From DATAUK01 sp036268295 (GTDB lineage Bacteria > Actinomycetota > Actinomycetes > JAFAQI01), in assembly GCA_036268295.1 (NCBI GenBank), contig DATAUK010000057.1:1-64000 (forward strand): a stretch of 64,000 bases of DNA. The letters are read 5' to 3'. The position numbers and the translations under genes are program-made. Shown piece after piece: positions 15,086 to 23,051 of this stretch. The notes below the pieces were generated by a model that saw only the letters and a program-made list of their open reading frames with translations, had not been told where the DNA came from and searched no databases. Position 1 is the first letter of the stretch, and each line of letters starts with the position of its first letter.

Positions 15086-16230
15086 GCGTGACTCGCCTCC
15101 GCGAAAGACGCGAGGTACGTCGAGAGCTGCTCGCGTTCCTCGTCCAACAGTGACGATCCCTCGGCGTACACGTGGTCGAACAACGTGACCGGATCCGGGT
15201 CAGCGAGCGCGAGGCAACCGGCGCGCAGGTGCGCGGCGAGCTCGGCGGCGTCGGCGTCGACGCTGTCGAAGAACGCGGCGTCGGCCGCGCCGCCACGGGA
15301 CAGGTATGCCTTCACCCGCTCGATCGGGTCCTTGAGCTTCCAGGTCTCGAGCTCGGCCGCGAGCCGGTAGCGGGTCGGGTCGTCGGAGGTGGTGTGCGCA
15401 CCCATCCGGTAGGTGTAGGCCTCGACCAGGGTCGGCCCGCTGCCCTCGCGGGCCCGGGCAAGCGCGGCGCGGGTCACCGCCAGCACGGCGAGAACGTCGT
15501 TGCCGTCGACCCGGACACCGGGGAAGCCGAAGCCGCGCGCCCGCTGGTAGAGCGGGATCCGGGTCTGGCGCTCGAGCGGCTCGGAGATCGCCCACTGGTT
15601 GTTCTGGCAGAAGAACACCACCGGCGCGTTGAACACGCTCGCCCAGACGAACGCCTCGTTGACGTCACCTTGACTCGAGGCACCGTCGCCGAAGAACGCC
15701 ATCGCCGCGCCTTCGCCGCCGTCGCGCTGCATTCCCATCGCATAGCCGGTCGCGTGCAGAGTCTGCGAGCCGATCACGATCGTGTAGAGCGCGAAGCCGT
15801 GCTCCTGCGGATCCCAGCCGCCCTGGCTGGTGCCGCGGAAGAGCCCGAGCAGCGTGACCGGGTCGACGCCCTTACAGAACGCCACCCCGTGCTCGCGGTA
15901 GGTCGGGAAGGCGAAGTCGCGGTCGGTGAGTGAGCGGCCCGCGCCGACCTGCGCTGCCTCCTGGCCGAGCAGATTGGCCCATAGGCCCAGCTCACCCTGG
16001 CGCTGCAGCGCGGTCGCCTCGCTGTCGATCCGGCGTACCAGCACGAGGTCGCGATACAGGTCGCGGATCTCGGCGTCGCTGATCTCGAGCGGATAGTCGG
16101 GGTGGCGGAGGCGCTCACCCTCCGGCGTCAGCAGCTGAACGAACTCGGGGCCCTCCGAGGGCTGCACCGGCGGCAACAACGCGGCGACCTCGGCCGGGTC
16201 GATTGGTTCGGAACGCGCATTCGACGCCAT
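15082..16230 (-). CDS. bkdA: 2-oxo acid dehydrogenase E1 alpha subunit
   Basis: A 382-residue E1 alpha that decarboxylates branched-chain 2-oxo acids or pyruvate and acylates E2. The thiamine-diphosphate motif GDG...NN is complete (GDGASSQGDVNEA from 181, QNN ending at 211). The phosphorylation-loop region YRMGAHTTSDDPTRYR is present. The first 45 residues are a polar tail typical of actinobacterial forms. ATG 16230 has GAGGAG six bases upstream and is the first gene of the operon. It may feed acyl-CoA starter units and energy metabolism beside fadE5. Its promoter must lie in 16231-16300. Confidence 0.92.
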   Translation of the reverse strand: MASNARSEPIDPAEVAALLPPVQPSEGPEFVQLLTPEGERLRHPDYPLEISDAEIRDLYRDLVLVRRIDSEATALQRQGELGLWANLLGQEAAQVGAGRSLTDRDFAFPTYREHGVAFCKGVDPVTLLGLFRGTSQGGWDPQEHGFALYTIVIGSQTLHATGYAMGMQRDGGEGAAMAFFGDGASSQGDVNEAFVWASVFNAPVVFFCQNNQWAISEPLERQTRIPLYQRARGFGFPGVRVDGNDVLAVLAVTRAALARAREGSGPTLVEAYTYRMGAHTTSDDPTRYRLAAELETWKLKDPIERVKAYLSRGGAADAAFFDSVDADAAELAAHLRAGCLALADPDPVTLFDHVYAEGSSLLDEEREQLSTYLASFAEASHA

Positions 16231-16460
16231 TCATCACTCCTCGTCGTCTCACCACTACAGCTGGGATCGCCAGCGGCAGCAGCTATGACCTCGACCGCGC
16301 TGGGTGGGCGCAATCGCTCCTGCTGGCGTCCCGCGACGCCACCCCATCGTTGCAGACCCGGCCGCCGCCCGCCATTTCGTCCCAGCCGCGGGTAGGACGA
16401 ACCGGTCATCCTTCGGTCAAGCAGACCCATCAGCGGACGCCGAGGATTACGCTTCGGCCT

Positions 16461-16913
16461 GTGGACGCCTGGTTGGTCTGGCTGATCATCGCGGTGGTCC
16501 TCGCCATCGCCGAGGTGCTGACCCTCACCCTCGTCCTCGGCATGATCGCCGGCGGCGCCGCTGCCGCCGGAATCATCGGTGCGCTCGGGGCACCGATCGT
16601 CGCGCAGGTCATCACGTTCGGGGTCGTCGACGCGTTGCTGCTCGGCCTGGTCCTGCCGGCTGCCCGCCGGCACCGGCACACCCCGGCCTCGATCCGCACC
16701 GGCACCGCCAAACTGATCGGCACCCGGGCGATGGCGCTGTCCGATATCAACACCGCGGACGGGGGCCGGGTGAGAATCGGCGGCGAGACCTGGTCCGCCA
16801 GACCGTACGACGAAGGCCTCCGCATCCCCGCGGGCGAGTGGGTCGACGTGCTCGCCATCGATGGTGTGACGGCCGTCGTCCATCCGACCACCGTGCCCGG
16901 CACGGGCATATGA
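16461..16913 (+). CDS. NfeD-family membrane protein
   Basis: A 150-residue protein with the NfeD layout. Hydrophobic segments lie at about 5-25 (WLVWLIIAVVLAIAEVLTL), 27-45 and 48-66. A cytosolic OB-fold-like domain follows (RTGTAKLIGTRAMALSDI, then GEWVDVLAIDGVTAVVHP). NfeD proteins partner with SPFH/stomatin proteins, and one is encoded 124 bases downstream, so the pair is a membrane microdomain unit. GTG 16461 is the only start that leaves the first membrane segment intact; its ribosome-binding site is weak. Oddly, the last codons (VPGTGI) are part of the first unit of a 27-base hairpin repeat that continues past the stop. Confidence 0.85.
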   Translation: MDAWLVWLIIAVVLAIAEVLTLTLVLGMIAGGAAAAGIIGALGAPIVAQVITFGVVDALLLGLVLPAARRHRHTPASIRTGTAKLIGTRAMALSDINTADGGRVRIGGETWSARPYDEGLRIPAGEWVDVLAIDGVTAVVHPTTVPGTGI

Positions 16914-17017
16914 GCCACGTTGCCCGGGACGGGCAGCAGACCACCACTGCCCGGGACGGCCAGCAGACCACCACTGCCCGGGACGGGCACCAGACCACCA
17001 TTGCCCGGGACGGGCAC
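16894..17017 (+). repeat. 27-bp hairpin minisatellite, 4.6 units
   Basis: Units start at 16894, 16921, 16948, 16975 and 17002 (last one partial). Each begins with the palindrome TGCCCGggaCGGGCA or a close variant and continues with CAGACCACCA-like spacer. The first unit overlaps the final codons and stop of nfeD. The array ends 21 bases before the SPFH start. Transcribed, it would form a row of G/C-rich hairpins between the two genes. Confidence 0.9.
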
Positions 17018-17037
17018 ACAACCTACGGAGTGCGCTC

Positions 17038-17910
17038 GTGAATGCAGCCCTGATCGTCGTCATCGTCGTCGTGGTTCTTGTACTCGTGATCGTGGTGCGG
17101 GCGGTGCGGATCGTGCCGCAGGCCCGGGCCGGGGTGATCGAGCGACTCGGCCGCTACCAGCGGACCTGCACGGCTGGACTCAACATCCTGACCCCGTTCA
17201 TCGATCGGATGCGGCCGCTGATCGACCTGCGCGAGCAGGTGGTCAGCTTCCCGCCGCAGCCGGTCATCACCGAGGACAACCTGGTCGTCAACATCGACAC
17301 CGTCATCTACTTCCAGGTGACCGAGCCGCGATCCGCGACGTATGAGATCGCGAACTACATCCAGGCGATCGAGCAGCTCACCGTGACGACGCTGCGAAAC
17401 GTGGTCGGTGGCATGGACCTCGAGTCGGCGCTGACCAGCCGCGACACCATCAACAGCGGGCTGCGTGGCGTCCTCGACGAGGCGACCGGCAAGTGGGGGG
17501 TGCGGGTCAACCGGGTCGAGATCAAGGCGATCGACCCGCCGGCGAGCATCAAGGAGTCGATGGAACAGCAGATGCGTGCCGACCGGAACAAGCGCGCGGC
17601 GATCCTCACCGCCGAAGGGGTCAAGCAGTCGGCGATCCTCACCGCCGAGGGCGAGAAGCAGTCGGCGATCCTCACCGCACAGGGCGCGCGGGAGTCGGAG
17701 ATTCTCCGGGCTGAGGGTCAGGCCAAGGCGATTGCGACGGTCTTCGCCGCGATCCACGACGGCAACCCTGATCCAGCTCTGCTGGCCTACCAGTACCTCG
17801 AGGCGCTGCCGAAGGTCGCGTCGTACGGCTCGACCGTCGTCGTCGTGCCGAGCGAGCTTACCGCCGCGATGCAGTCGATCTCGGAAGGCTTCCGGAAGCC
17901 GGCGAAGTAG
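17038..17910 (+). CDS. SPFH/band-7 (stomatin/slipin-like) membrane protein
   Basis: A 290-residue slipin-type protein. It has one N-terminal membrane anchor (residues about 4-23), an SPFH domain starting VRIVPQARAGVIERLGRYQ and ending near DPPASIKESMEQQM, then a coiled coil built of repeated AILTAEGxKQS blocks (about 195-235). SPFH proteins oligomerise into membrane scaffolds and work with NfeD, which is encoded just upstream. GTG 17038 has CGGAG eight bases before it. The three near-identical decapeptide blocks in the coil are unusually regular. Oligomerisation is expected through this region. Confidence 0.9.
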   Translation: MNAALIVVIVVVVLVLVIVVRAVRIVPQARAGVIERLGRYQRTCTAGLNILTPFIDRMRPLIDLREQVVSFPPQPVITEDNLVVNIDTVIYFQVTEPRSATYEIANYIQAIEQLTVTTLRNVVGGMDLESALTSRDTINSGLRGVLDEATGKWGVRVNRVEIKAIDPPASIKESMEQQMRADRNKRAAILTAEGVKQSAILTAEGEKQSAILTAQGARESEILRAEGQAKAIATVFAAIHDGNPDPALLAYQYLEALPKVASYGSTVVVVPSELTAAMQSISEGFRKPAK

Positions 17911-17942
17911 CTTGCCCGGCGCTCCCCGGTAACGTCGGAGCC

Positions 17943-18866
17943 GTGAGCACGCAGCAGTCCCCGGCCGCTCAGTGGTCGGCCCGGTTGGGTCGGGTCGGGG
18001 TGTGGACCGGCCAGCTCGACTTCGCGCCGGCCGCCGAGGTCCGCGACGCGGCCCGCGAGGTCGAGGCTCTCGGCTACCGGGCGCTGTGGACCGGCGAGGC
18101 GGTCGGCCGGGAGGTCATGACCGCCGCCCAGCTCTTGCTCGCCGCGACCAACTCGCTCATCGTCGCGACCGGGATCGCGAACATCTGGGCCCGCGACGCA
18201 GCCGCGACCGCTGCCGCCCAGCTCGCACTCGGCGAGGCCTTCCCGGAGCGCTTCGTCCTCGGCATCGGCGCGTCTCACAAGTTGCTGATGGACGTGCGTG
18301 GCGGCGACTACAACAAGCCGCTGGCGTTCATGCACTCCTATCTCGACCGGATGGACGCGAGCGTCGACCTCTACCGCGCGGTCAAGCCGGAGACCACGCC
18401 ACCACGCCTGCTCGCCGCACTCGGACCGAAGATGCTCGAGCTGGCCCGCGACCGCGCCGACGGCGCCCACACCTATTTCGTGTCGCCGGAACACACCGCC
18501 CGCGCGCGCGAGATCCTCGGCCCGGACCGGCTGTTGGTGCCCGAGCAGGTCTGCGTCCTCAGCGCCGATCCCTCGGTTGCGCGCGAGATCGCCAGACGCC
18601 ACACCGCTTCCTATCTCCGGCTGCCGAACTACACCACCAACCTCGAGCGGCTCGGCTTCGGGGCGAGCGAGTTCGCCGACGGCGGCAACGATCGGCTGGT
18701 CGACGCAATCTGCGCCTGGGGCGAGCTCGACGCCGTCGTCGCCCGGGTACAGGCGCATCTCGACGCCGGAGCCGACCACGTCGCGGTGCAGGTCCTGATC
18801 GAGGACCGCACCGGACTGCCGCGACGCGAATGGGCGGAGCTGGCACCGGCGCTGCTGGCGCTGTGA
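17943..18866 (+). CDS. LLM-class F420-dependent oxidoreductase
   Basis: A 307-residue luciferase-like TIM-barrel enzyme of the F420-linked subgroup common in Actinobacteria. Family features: LGRVGVWTGQLDFAPAAEV at the first strand, ALGYRALWTGEAVGRE, ATGIANIWARDA, FPERFVLGIGASH and LLAALGPKMLELARDRADG. Substrates are unknown; relatives reduce or oxidise diverse metabolites with F420H2 or FMNH2. GTG 17943 gives a normal N-terminus. It lies 32 bases after the SPFH gene and 12 before the thioesterase, so it may be co-transcribed with the latter. Confidence 0.88.
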   Translation: MSTQQSPAAQWSARLGRVGVWTGQLDFAPAAEVRDAAREVEALGYRALWTGEAVGREVMTAAQLLLAATNSLIVATGIANIWARDAAATAAAQLALGEAFPERFVLGIGASHKLLMDVRGGDYNKPLAFMHSYLDRMDASVDLYRAVKPETTPPRLLAALGPKMLELARDRADGAHTYFVSPEHTARAREILGPDRLLVPEQVCVLSADPSVAREIARRHTASYLRLPNYTTNLERLGFGASEFADGGNDRLVDAICAWGELDAVVARVQAHLDAGADHVAVQVLIEDRTGLPRREWAELAPALLAL

Positions 18867-18878
18867 GGATTCGCGACG

Positions 18879-19658
18879 GTGAGTGAGTTCGAAGCGGTGA
18901 CCGCGGTACGCCGCCGGCCGGACAGCGAGATCTACGACGCAGATCTCCACCCGGGGTGGGCGATCGGCGGCAAGCCAAACGGCGGCTACCTGCTCGCGAC
19001 GCTGGCCCGCGCCGGCTGCGACGTCGTCGGCACCGTCCACCCGCTTGCGGTCTCGGCCCACTACCTGCGGGCGCCGTCCGCCGGACCCGCCGAGGTCCAC
19101 ACCGAGGTGGTCCGCCTCGGGCGGCGGGTCTGCACCTCACGAGCCACGCTCTGGCAGGCCGGCAAACCGTGCATCGACGCGCTCATCACCAGCGGCGAGC
19201 TGCACGCCGACGAGGCCGTCTGGGACGCCGAGCCGGCACCGGCGATGCCTGCGCCGCAAGACTGCGTCGCGGCCGGCACCCCACGCTTCGACGTCGAGCT
19301 GTTCGGGCACGTCGAGCTACTGCTCGACCCGGTGACCGCACCGTTCCCAGAGCCATCCGGTGATCCCCGGATCAGGTTCTGGTTCCGGCTGCGCGACGGC
19401 AGCCCGCCCGACGTACTGTCCTTGCTGCTGGCACCCGACACCGGACCACCGACGGTGTTCAACCTCGGGGTCTTCGGCTGGTCACCGACCGTCGAGCTCA
19501 CCGTCTTATTGCGCGGCTTGCCGGCGCCCGGCTGGCTGCTGTGCGAATCGCAGGCGCGGCTGCTCGCCGGCGGCTGGTTCGACGAACAGGCCTCGGTCTG
19601 GGACTCCACCGGCCGGCTCGTCGCGCAGGCCAGGCAGCTCGCGCTCGCGGCTGACTGA
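18879..19658 (+). CDS. acyl-CoA thioesterase-like double hotdog protein
   Basis: A 259-residue protein with the double hotdog layout of TesB-like acyl-CoA thioesterases. The N-terminal module contains HPGWAIGGKPNGGYLLATLA, and a second module near the C-terminus contains LFNLGVF-like and SPTVELTVLLRG segments. It should hydrolyse an acyl-CoA in the cytosol; the substrate is unknown. GTG 18879 follows the LLM gene by 12 bases, which suggests an operon and possibly a shared catabolic role with the acyl-CoA dehydrogenase of the region. It is followed by a 73-base gap before the sigma-factor gene. Confidence 0.8.
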   Translation: MSEFEAVTAVRRRPDSEIYDADLHPGWAIGGKPNGGYLLATLARAGCDVVGTVHPLAVSAHYLRAPSAGPAEVHTEVVRLGRRVCTSRATLWQAGKPCIDALITSGELHADEAVWDAEPAPAMPAPQDCVAAGTPRFDVELFGHVELLLDPVTAPFPEPSGDPRIRFWFRLRDGSPPDVLSLLLAPDTGPPTVFNLGVFGWSPTVELTVLLRGLPAPGWLLCESQARLLAGGWFDEQASVWDSTGRLVAQARQLALAAD

Positions 19659-19670
19659 TCCCCGGCCGAT

Positions 19671-19696
19671 GCAACCCCGGCGCGGGCCAGCCCGTA
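19671..19696 (+). promoter_or_regulatory. candidate ECF-type promoter for the sigma gene
   Basis: GCAACC (19671-19676) and CGTA (19693-19696) are separated by 16 bases, resembling the AAC / CGT signature of extracytoplasmic-function sigma promoters. It lies 36 bases before the GTG of the sigma gene, so autoregulation is possible. Short motifs like this arise by chance in GC-rich DNA. Confidence 0.35.
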
Positions 19697-19731
19697 AACA
19701 GACAAGTGCGGGGCAACCGGGAAGGCGCAGA

Positions 19732-20331
19732 GTGCCAGGCGACGTGAGAAGCGCGCGGGACGAGGAGTTCCGGGCGTATGTCCTGACCAGGCGCGGCGCG
19801 CTGATGCGGACCGCGACCTTCCTCGCGTCCGGTGACCGGTTCGCCGCCGAGGACCTGGTGCAGACCGCGCTGATGCGGTTGTACGTCGCGTGGCCGCGGG
19901 TCAACTCCGAGACCATCGACGCCTACGCGCGCAAGTCGCTGCTCAATGCACTCATCGATGACCGGCGTCGTGCCTTCACCCGCCACGAACGCGCCCACGC
20001 CGAGGTGCCCGAACGCGGCATCTCCGATGAGATATCGACCGATCCGGAGGCCGAGGTCTTCCAGGCGCTCGCCGCGCTGCCACCGCGGATGCGAGCCGCG
20101 GTCGTGCTTCGCCACCTCTGCGATCTCAGCGTCACCGAGACCGCCGACGCGCTGAACTGCAGCGAAGGCACCGTCAAGAGCCAGACGGCTCGCGCGCTGA
20201 TCCAGCTTCGCGACGCGCTGACTCCCAATGTCCTGCATCCCTCCGGCCTGCCCACCGACGCCGAGGCGCCGGTTGATCGCCGTCACGCCGACGACATCCT
20301 CCGCACCGCCAACCAGCGAGGTTCCGCATGA
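19732..20331 (+). CDS. SigE-family ECF RNA polymerase sigma factor
   Basis: A 199-residue sigma-70 family member with region 2 (LMRTATFLASGDRFAAEDLV, then QTALMRLYVAWPRV) and region 4 (PPRMRAAVVLRHLCDLSVTE, then NCSEGTVKSQTARAL). The order and the ADE/AEDLVQ motif match the actinobacterial SigE-family ECF group. I chose GTG 19732 because GGGAAGG lies seven bases upstream and the N-terminus then starts just before region 2 (DEEFRAYVLTRRGALM). Its stop overlaps the next gene by four bases (ATGA 20328-20331), which pairs it with a membrane-anchored partner. The regulon is unknown. Confidence 0.88.
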   Translation: MPGDVRSARDEEFRAYVLTRRGALMRTATFLASGDRFAAEDLVQTALMRLYVAWPRVNSETIDAYARKSLLNALIDDRRRAFTRHERAHAEVPERGISDEISTDPEAEVFQALAALPPRMRAAVVLRHLCDLSVTETADALNCSEGTVKSQTARALIQLRDALTPNVLHPSGLPTDAEAPVDRRHADDILRTANQRGSA

Positions 20332-21038
20332 GTGACATCACCGATCTGTTCCACCGCATCGCGCCGGTCGACGACGCCGGCCCGTCTCCGGACGTCGTCG
20401 AGGCCGACCTCGCCCGTGGCCGGCAGGCGCTGATCCGCGACCACCGCCGGCGGACGATCCGCCGCTCGATGGCAGCAACATCGACGATCGCCGCGGCCGC
20501 GGTGCTCGCCGTGATCATCGCCCAGGTCGGCGGCTCGACTCCCCGTCACGCGGCCGCGCTCAGCCAGCCGCCGACGGCCGTCAAGGCCCACCAGCAGACC
20601 AAGCAACACGTGGCCGCCACCCACGCCGCCATCAAGCCGATCAAGCTGGTGGCCTACACCGGCAAACAGCTGGCCGGCTTCACGGTCGAGAAGGTGCCGG
20701 CCGGCTGGGCGCTGTCGACGTCCACGCAATACGCGTTGCTGATCGACGCGAACGGTGACACCAACAACAACCCGGACGCCTTCGAGGGCAAGCTCGCCGT
20801 GCTCACCCAGTCGACCGACGTACACGGGCTCGGCAAGGGCGACCACGTCACGGTCAACGGCCAGCCCGGTGTCATCAGCGACCATGGCAAGTCAGGCCTG
20901 AGCCTGACCTACAACGACGCCGGCGGCTTCGGCGTCGTCATCCAGGCACCCGCCAGCCTGAACTGGACCGACCAGCAGCTCGCCGACTTCGCCGACGGCG
21001 TCCATGCGACCGGCAACGCGCTGCCCGGTCACGGCTGA
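20328..21038 (+). CDS. membrane-anchored protein coupled to the ECF sigma (candidate anti-sigma)
   Basis: A 236-residue protein with a short cytosolic N-terminus (about 45 residues ending RRRTIRRSM), one transmembrane helix (TSTIAAAAVLAVIIAQVGG) and an extracytoplasmic domain. That topology and the 4-base ATGA overlap with the sigma gene fit a single-pass anti-sigma factor or sensor. No zinc-binding HxxxCxxC is visible in the N-terminus, so it is not a ZAS-type anti-sigma. The outer domain (IKLVAYTGKQLAGFTVEKVP onward) resembles small secreted domains seen after SigE-family sigma factors. I am fairly sure of the pairing but not of the mechanism. Confidence 0.7.
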   Translation: MSDITDLFHRIAPVDDAGPSPDVVEADLARGRQALIRDHRRRTIRRSMAATSTIAAAAVLAVIIAQVGGSTPRHAAALSQPPTAVKAHQQTKQHVAATHAAIKPIKLVAYTGKQLAGFTVEKVPAGWALSTSTQYALLIDANGDTNNNPDAFEGKLAVLTQSTDVHGLGKGDHVTVNGQPGVISDHGKSGLSLTYNDAGGFGVVIQAPASLNWTDQQLADFADGVHATGNALPGHG

Positions 21039-21052
21039 GCTGCAGACGCAGT

Positions 21053-21089
21053 GCCTGACCCCGCGCATGGCACATGCGTGGGGTTAGGC
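21053..21089. repeat. intergenic hairpin repeat, single unit (31-bp-pitch family, locus 1)
   Basis: GCCTGACCCCGCGCATG (21053-21069) pairs with CATGCGTGGGGTTAGGC (21073-21089) around a GCA loop; the only two mismatches can form G-U pairs. The core ATGGCACATG (21067-21076) is the signature shared with loci at 25169, 26952 and 35748. It lies 15 bases after a stop and could also terminate transcription. Confidence 0.8.
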
Positions 21090-21157
21090 GCGGCCCTCGT
21101 AGGTCGGGGGCGATGCGGCATTTCAGAACCGACCCAGCTGAGCCGTAGGGTCAACGG

Positions 21158-21829
21158 GTGGATGACCCAGCTTCGCCCGCGCCGCAGCGCATCGATCCGC
21201 TGATCAAGAAGATCGCGGATGACGCCGCCGGGTTCATGCCGGCCGACGAGGCCGAGGCGTTGTGGGATGCCGCCTGGGCGATGGCACCGCACGGGGTGGT
21301 CGCCGAGATCGGCACCTACTGCGGCAAGTCGGCGACCTGGCTCGGCGCCGCGGCGCAGGCTCGCGGCGGGCGGGTCGTCACGATCGACCACCATCGTGGC
21401 TCGGAGGAGAACCAAGCCGGCTGGCAGCACCACGACCCGACGCTGGTCGACCCCGAGATCGGCTTGATGGACACACTGCCGTCGTTCCGCAAGACGATGC
21501 ACGCGGCCGGGCTCGAGGACGTCGTGACCGCGATCGTCGGGAGCAGTACGACGGTCGCGTCGATGTGGGGCACGCCGCTCGCGATGCTGTTCATCGACGG
21601 CGGCCACGCCGAGGAGCACGCCCAGAACGACTACACCGGATGGGCGAAGTTCATCGCAGCGCTCGGCGTACTCGCGATCCACGACGTCTTCCCGGATCCC
21701 GCCGACGGCGGGCAGGCGCCGTTCCATGTCTATCAACGCGCAGTGGACGACGGCTTCATCGAAGTCCGCAAGGTCGGGAGCCTGCGAATCCTGCGCCGCC
21801 CGCTGAGCGGGCTGCGTCTCGGCAACTAG
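21158..21829 (+). CDS. class I SAM-dependent methyltransferase (Methyltransf_24 type)
   Basis: A 223-residue Rossmann-fold protein. Motif I is atypical, VVAEIGTYCGKSATWLG, followed by VVTIDHHRGSEEN and the late motif MLFIDGGHAEEH. This combination is the Methyltransf_24/O-methyltransferase-like group often found in glycan or natural-product loci. GTG 21158 follows GTAGGG by several bases. The substrate is unknown. The next genes converge on it and encode a glycosyltransferase, another methyltransferase and a toroid protein, so it may belong to the same pathway despite its opposite strand. Confidence 0.8.
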   Translation: MDDPASPAPQRIDPLIKKIADDAAGFMPADEAEALWDAAWAMAPHGVVAEIGTYCGKSATWLGAAAQARGGRVVTIDHHRGSEENQAGWQHHDPTLVDPEIGLMDTLPSFRKTMHAAGLEDVVTAIVGSSTTVASMWGTPLAMLFIDGGHAEEHAQNDYTGWAKFIAALGVLAIHDVFPDPADGGQAPFHVYQRAVDDGFIEVRKVGSLRILRRPLSGLRLGN

Positions 21830-21864
21830 CTCGCTTTCCATGCCCTCCTGTGCCGACCTTGCAC

Positions 21865-21908
21865 GTGTCAACCGTTCTGGCGGCGAAAACGGTTGACTCG
21901 CGCATGAT
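21865..21908. repeat. copy B of a two-copy 44-bp intergenic element (terminator-like)
   Basis: GTCAACCGTT, ten bases, AAACGGTTGA and then CTCGCGCATGATCG, the same order and spacing as at about 1291-1334. Here TCAACCGTT and AACGGTTGA form a perfect 9-bp inverted repeat. It sits between the convergent stops at 21829 and 21942, so at this site it probably acts as a bidirectional terminator. Confidence 0.6.
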
Positions 21909-21941
21909 CGGCGAGGAGAACCGGACAACTCGCAGCGCAGG

Positions 21942-23051
21942 CTACCGACGCATCGCTGCGGTATCGCTTGAGGCGCAGCCGCATGCCGGCTCGCCGAGTC
22001 GCACCCCGACCGGGAGGTCGTCGGTGCCGAAGATGCCACTACCCGGCGTGGTCCGCGAGAGCACGTCGGCCGCAAGCACGACCGCCGCAGCGGTCCACGT
22101 TGAGTGCTCGGCCGGCCAGTTGACCTGATTGGCGAACTGCCAGCCGGTCCAGTAGGACCCGTCAGCGGTGCGCAGGTGCTGGATGTCGGCGTACAGCTCG
22201 AGGGCGCGGTCGGTCATCCCGGCGGCGTCCAGCGCGATAACCAGCTCGGCCGACTCCGCGCCGGTCACCCACGGCTCGTCCGCGACGCAGCGGATCCCAA
22301 GGCCGGGCACGACGAACTCCTCCCAGCGTCCCTCGAAGCGCGCGCGTGCCGCCGCGCCACGCACGACTCCGCCGAGGACCGGGTAGTACCAGTCCATCGA
22401 GAACCGGGCCTTGTCGAGGAACGCTTCGGGATGCTCGGCGATGACGTGGGCAAGCCGGCCGGTGGCGAGCTCCCATTCCGGCTGCGGGGCATCGAAGCGA
22501 TCCGCGAGCGCCAGCCCGCATCGCAGCGCGTGGTAGGTCGAGGATGATCCGGTCAGCAACGCCTCGTCCCGCGCGGTGCCGTCGGCGCTGACCGACCAGG
22601 CGATCTCACCGCGATCGGTCGCAAAGCTGGTGACGAGATCAAGGGCTGCCCGCACCGTCGGCCACATCCGGGCGGCGAAACTCTCGTCGCCGGTCACCAA
22701 CAGGTGATGCCAGACACCGACCGCGAGGTAGGCGCACTGGTTGGTCTCGAACGATGCATCGACGACGACGCCTTCGGTCACCTTCGATGGCCACGAGCCG
22801 TCGGGGCGTTGGGTCCGGCGCAGGAACTCATACGCCGCGTGAGCCTCGTCGCGGCGGCCGGCGACGCTGAGCGCCATCGCACATTCGATGTGGTCCCACG
22901 GGTCGGTGTGGCCGCCGGGGAACCACGGGATCGCCCCGGACGGCTCTTGGGCCCAGGCGATCGAGGCCGCGGTCGCGTCAACCGCGGCCGCGTCCAGCAC
23001 CCCGGGGACGGCCGGCATCGTCGGCATGGTCGACATCTCAGGCGGCTGCAC
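21942..23051 (-). CDS. alpha/alpha-toroid (prenyltransferase/terpene cyclase-like or glycoside hydrolase-like) protein
   Basis: A 369-residue soluble protein with repeated helical hairpins of the alpha/alpha-toroid type, for example TDPWDHIECAMALSVAGRRD and RRTQRPDGSWP, then later LRTADGSYWTGWQF. The xxDGSW motifs resemble the QW-type repeats of terpene cyclases and prenyltransferases, but (alpha/alpha)6 glycosidases also look like this. No DXDD or DDXXD motif is evident. It overlaps the upstream methyltransferase by 14 bases and is third in a minus-strand operon. GTG 23051 is the longest start; ATG 23036 is an alternative that abuts the methyltransferase stop. Function unknown. Confidence 0.72.
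   Translation of the reverse strand: MQPPEMSTMPTMPAVPGVLDAAAVDATAASIAWAQEPSGAIPWFPGGHTDPWDHIECAMALSVAGRRDEAHAAYEFLRRTQRPDGSWPSKVTEGVVVDASFETNQCAYLAVGVWHHLLVTGDESFAARMWPTVRAALDLVTSFATDRGEIAWSVSADGTARDEALLTGSSSTYHALRCGLALADRFDAPQPEWELATGRLAHVIAEHPEAFLDKARFSMDWYYPVLGGVVRGAAARARFEGRWEEFVVPGLGIRCVADEPWVTGAESAELVIALDAAGMTDRALELYADIQHLRTADGSYWTGWQFANQVNWPAEHSTWTAAAVVLAADVLSRTTPGSGIFGTDDLPVGVRLGEPACGCASSDTAAMRR

Noticed and set aside
16920..17345. Protein with nonapeptide repeats PGTGSRPPL from the minisatellite
   Set aside because: The frame has no ribosome-binding site, overlaps the SPFH gene, and its repeat character comes from the 27-base DNA unit.
21904..22128. A gene starting at ATGATCGGC in copy B of the 44-bp element
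   Set aside because: The frame is antisense to the toroid gene and has no motif; ATG after the element in copy A is also not the best ferredoxin start.
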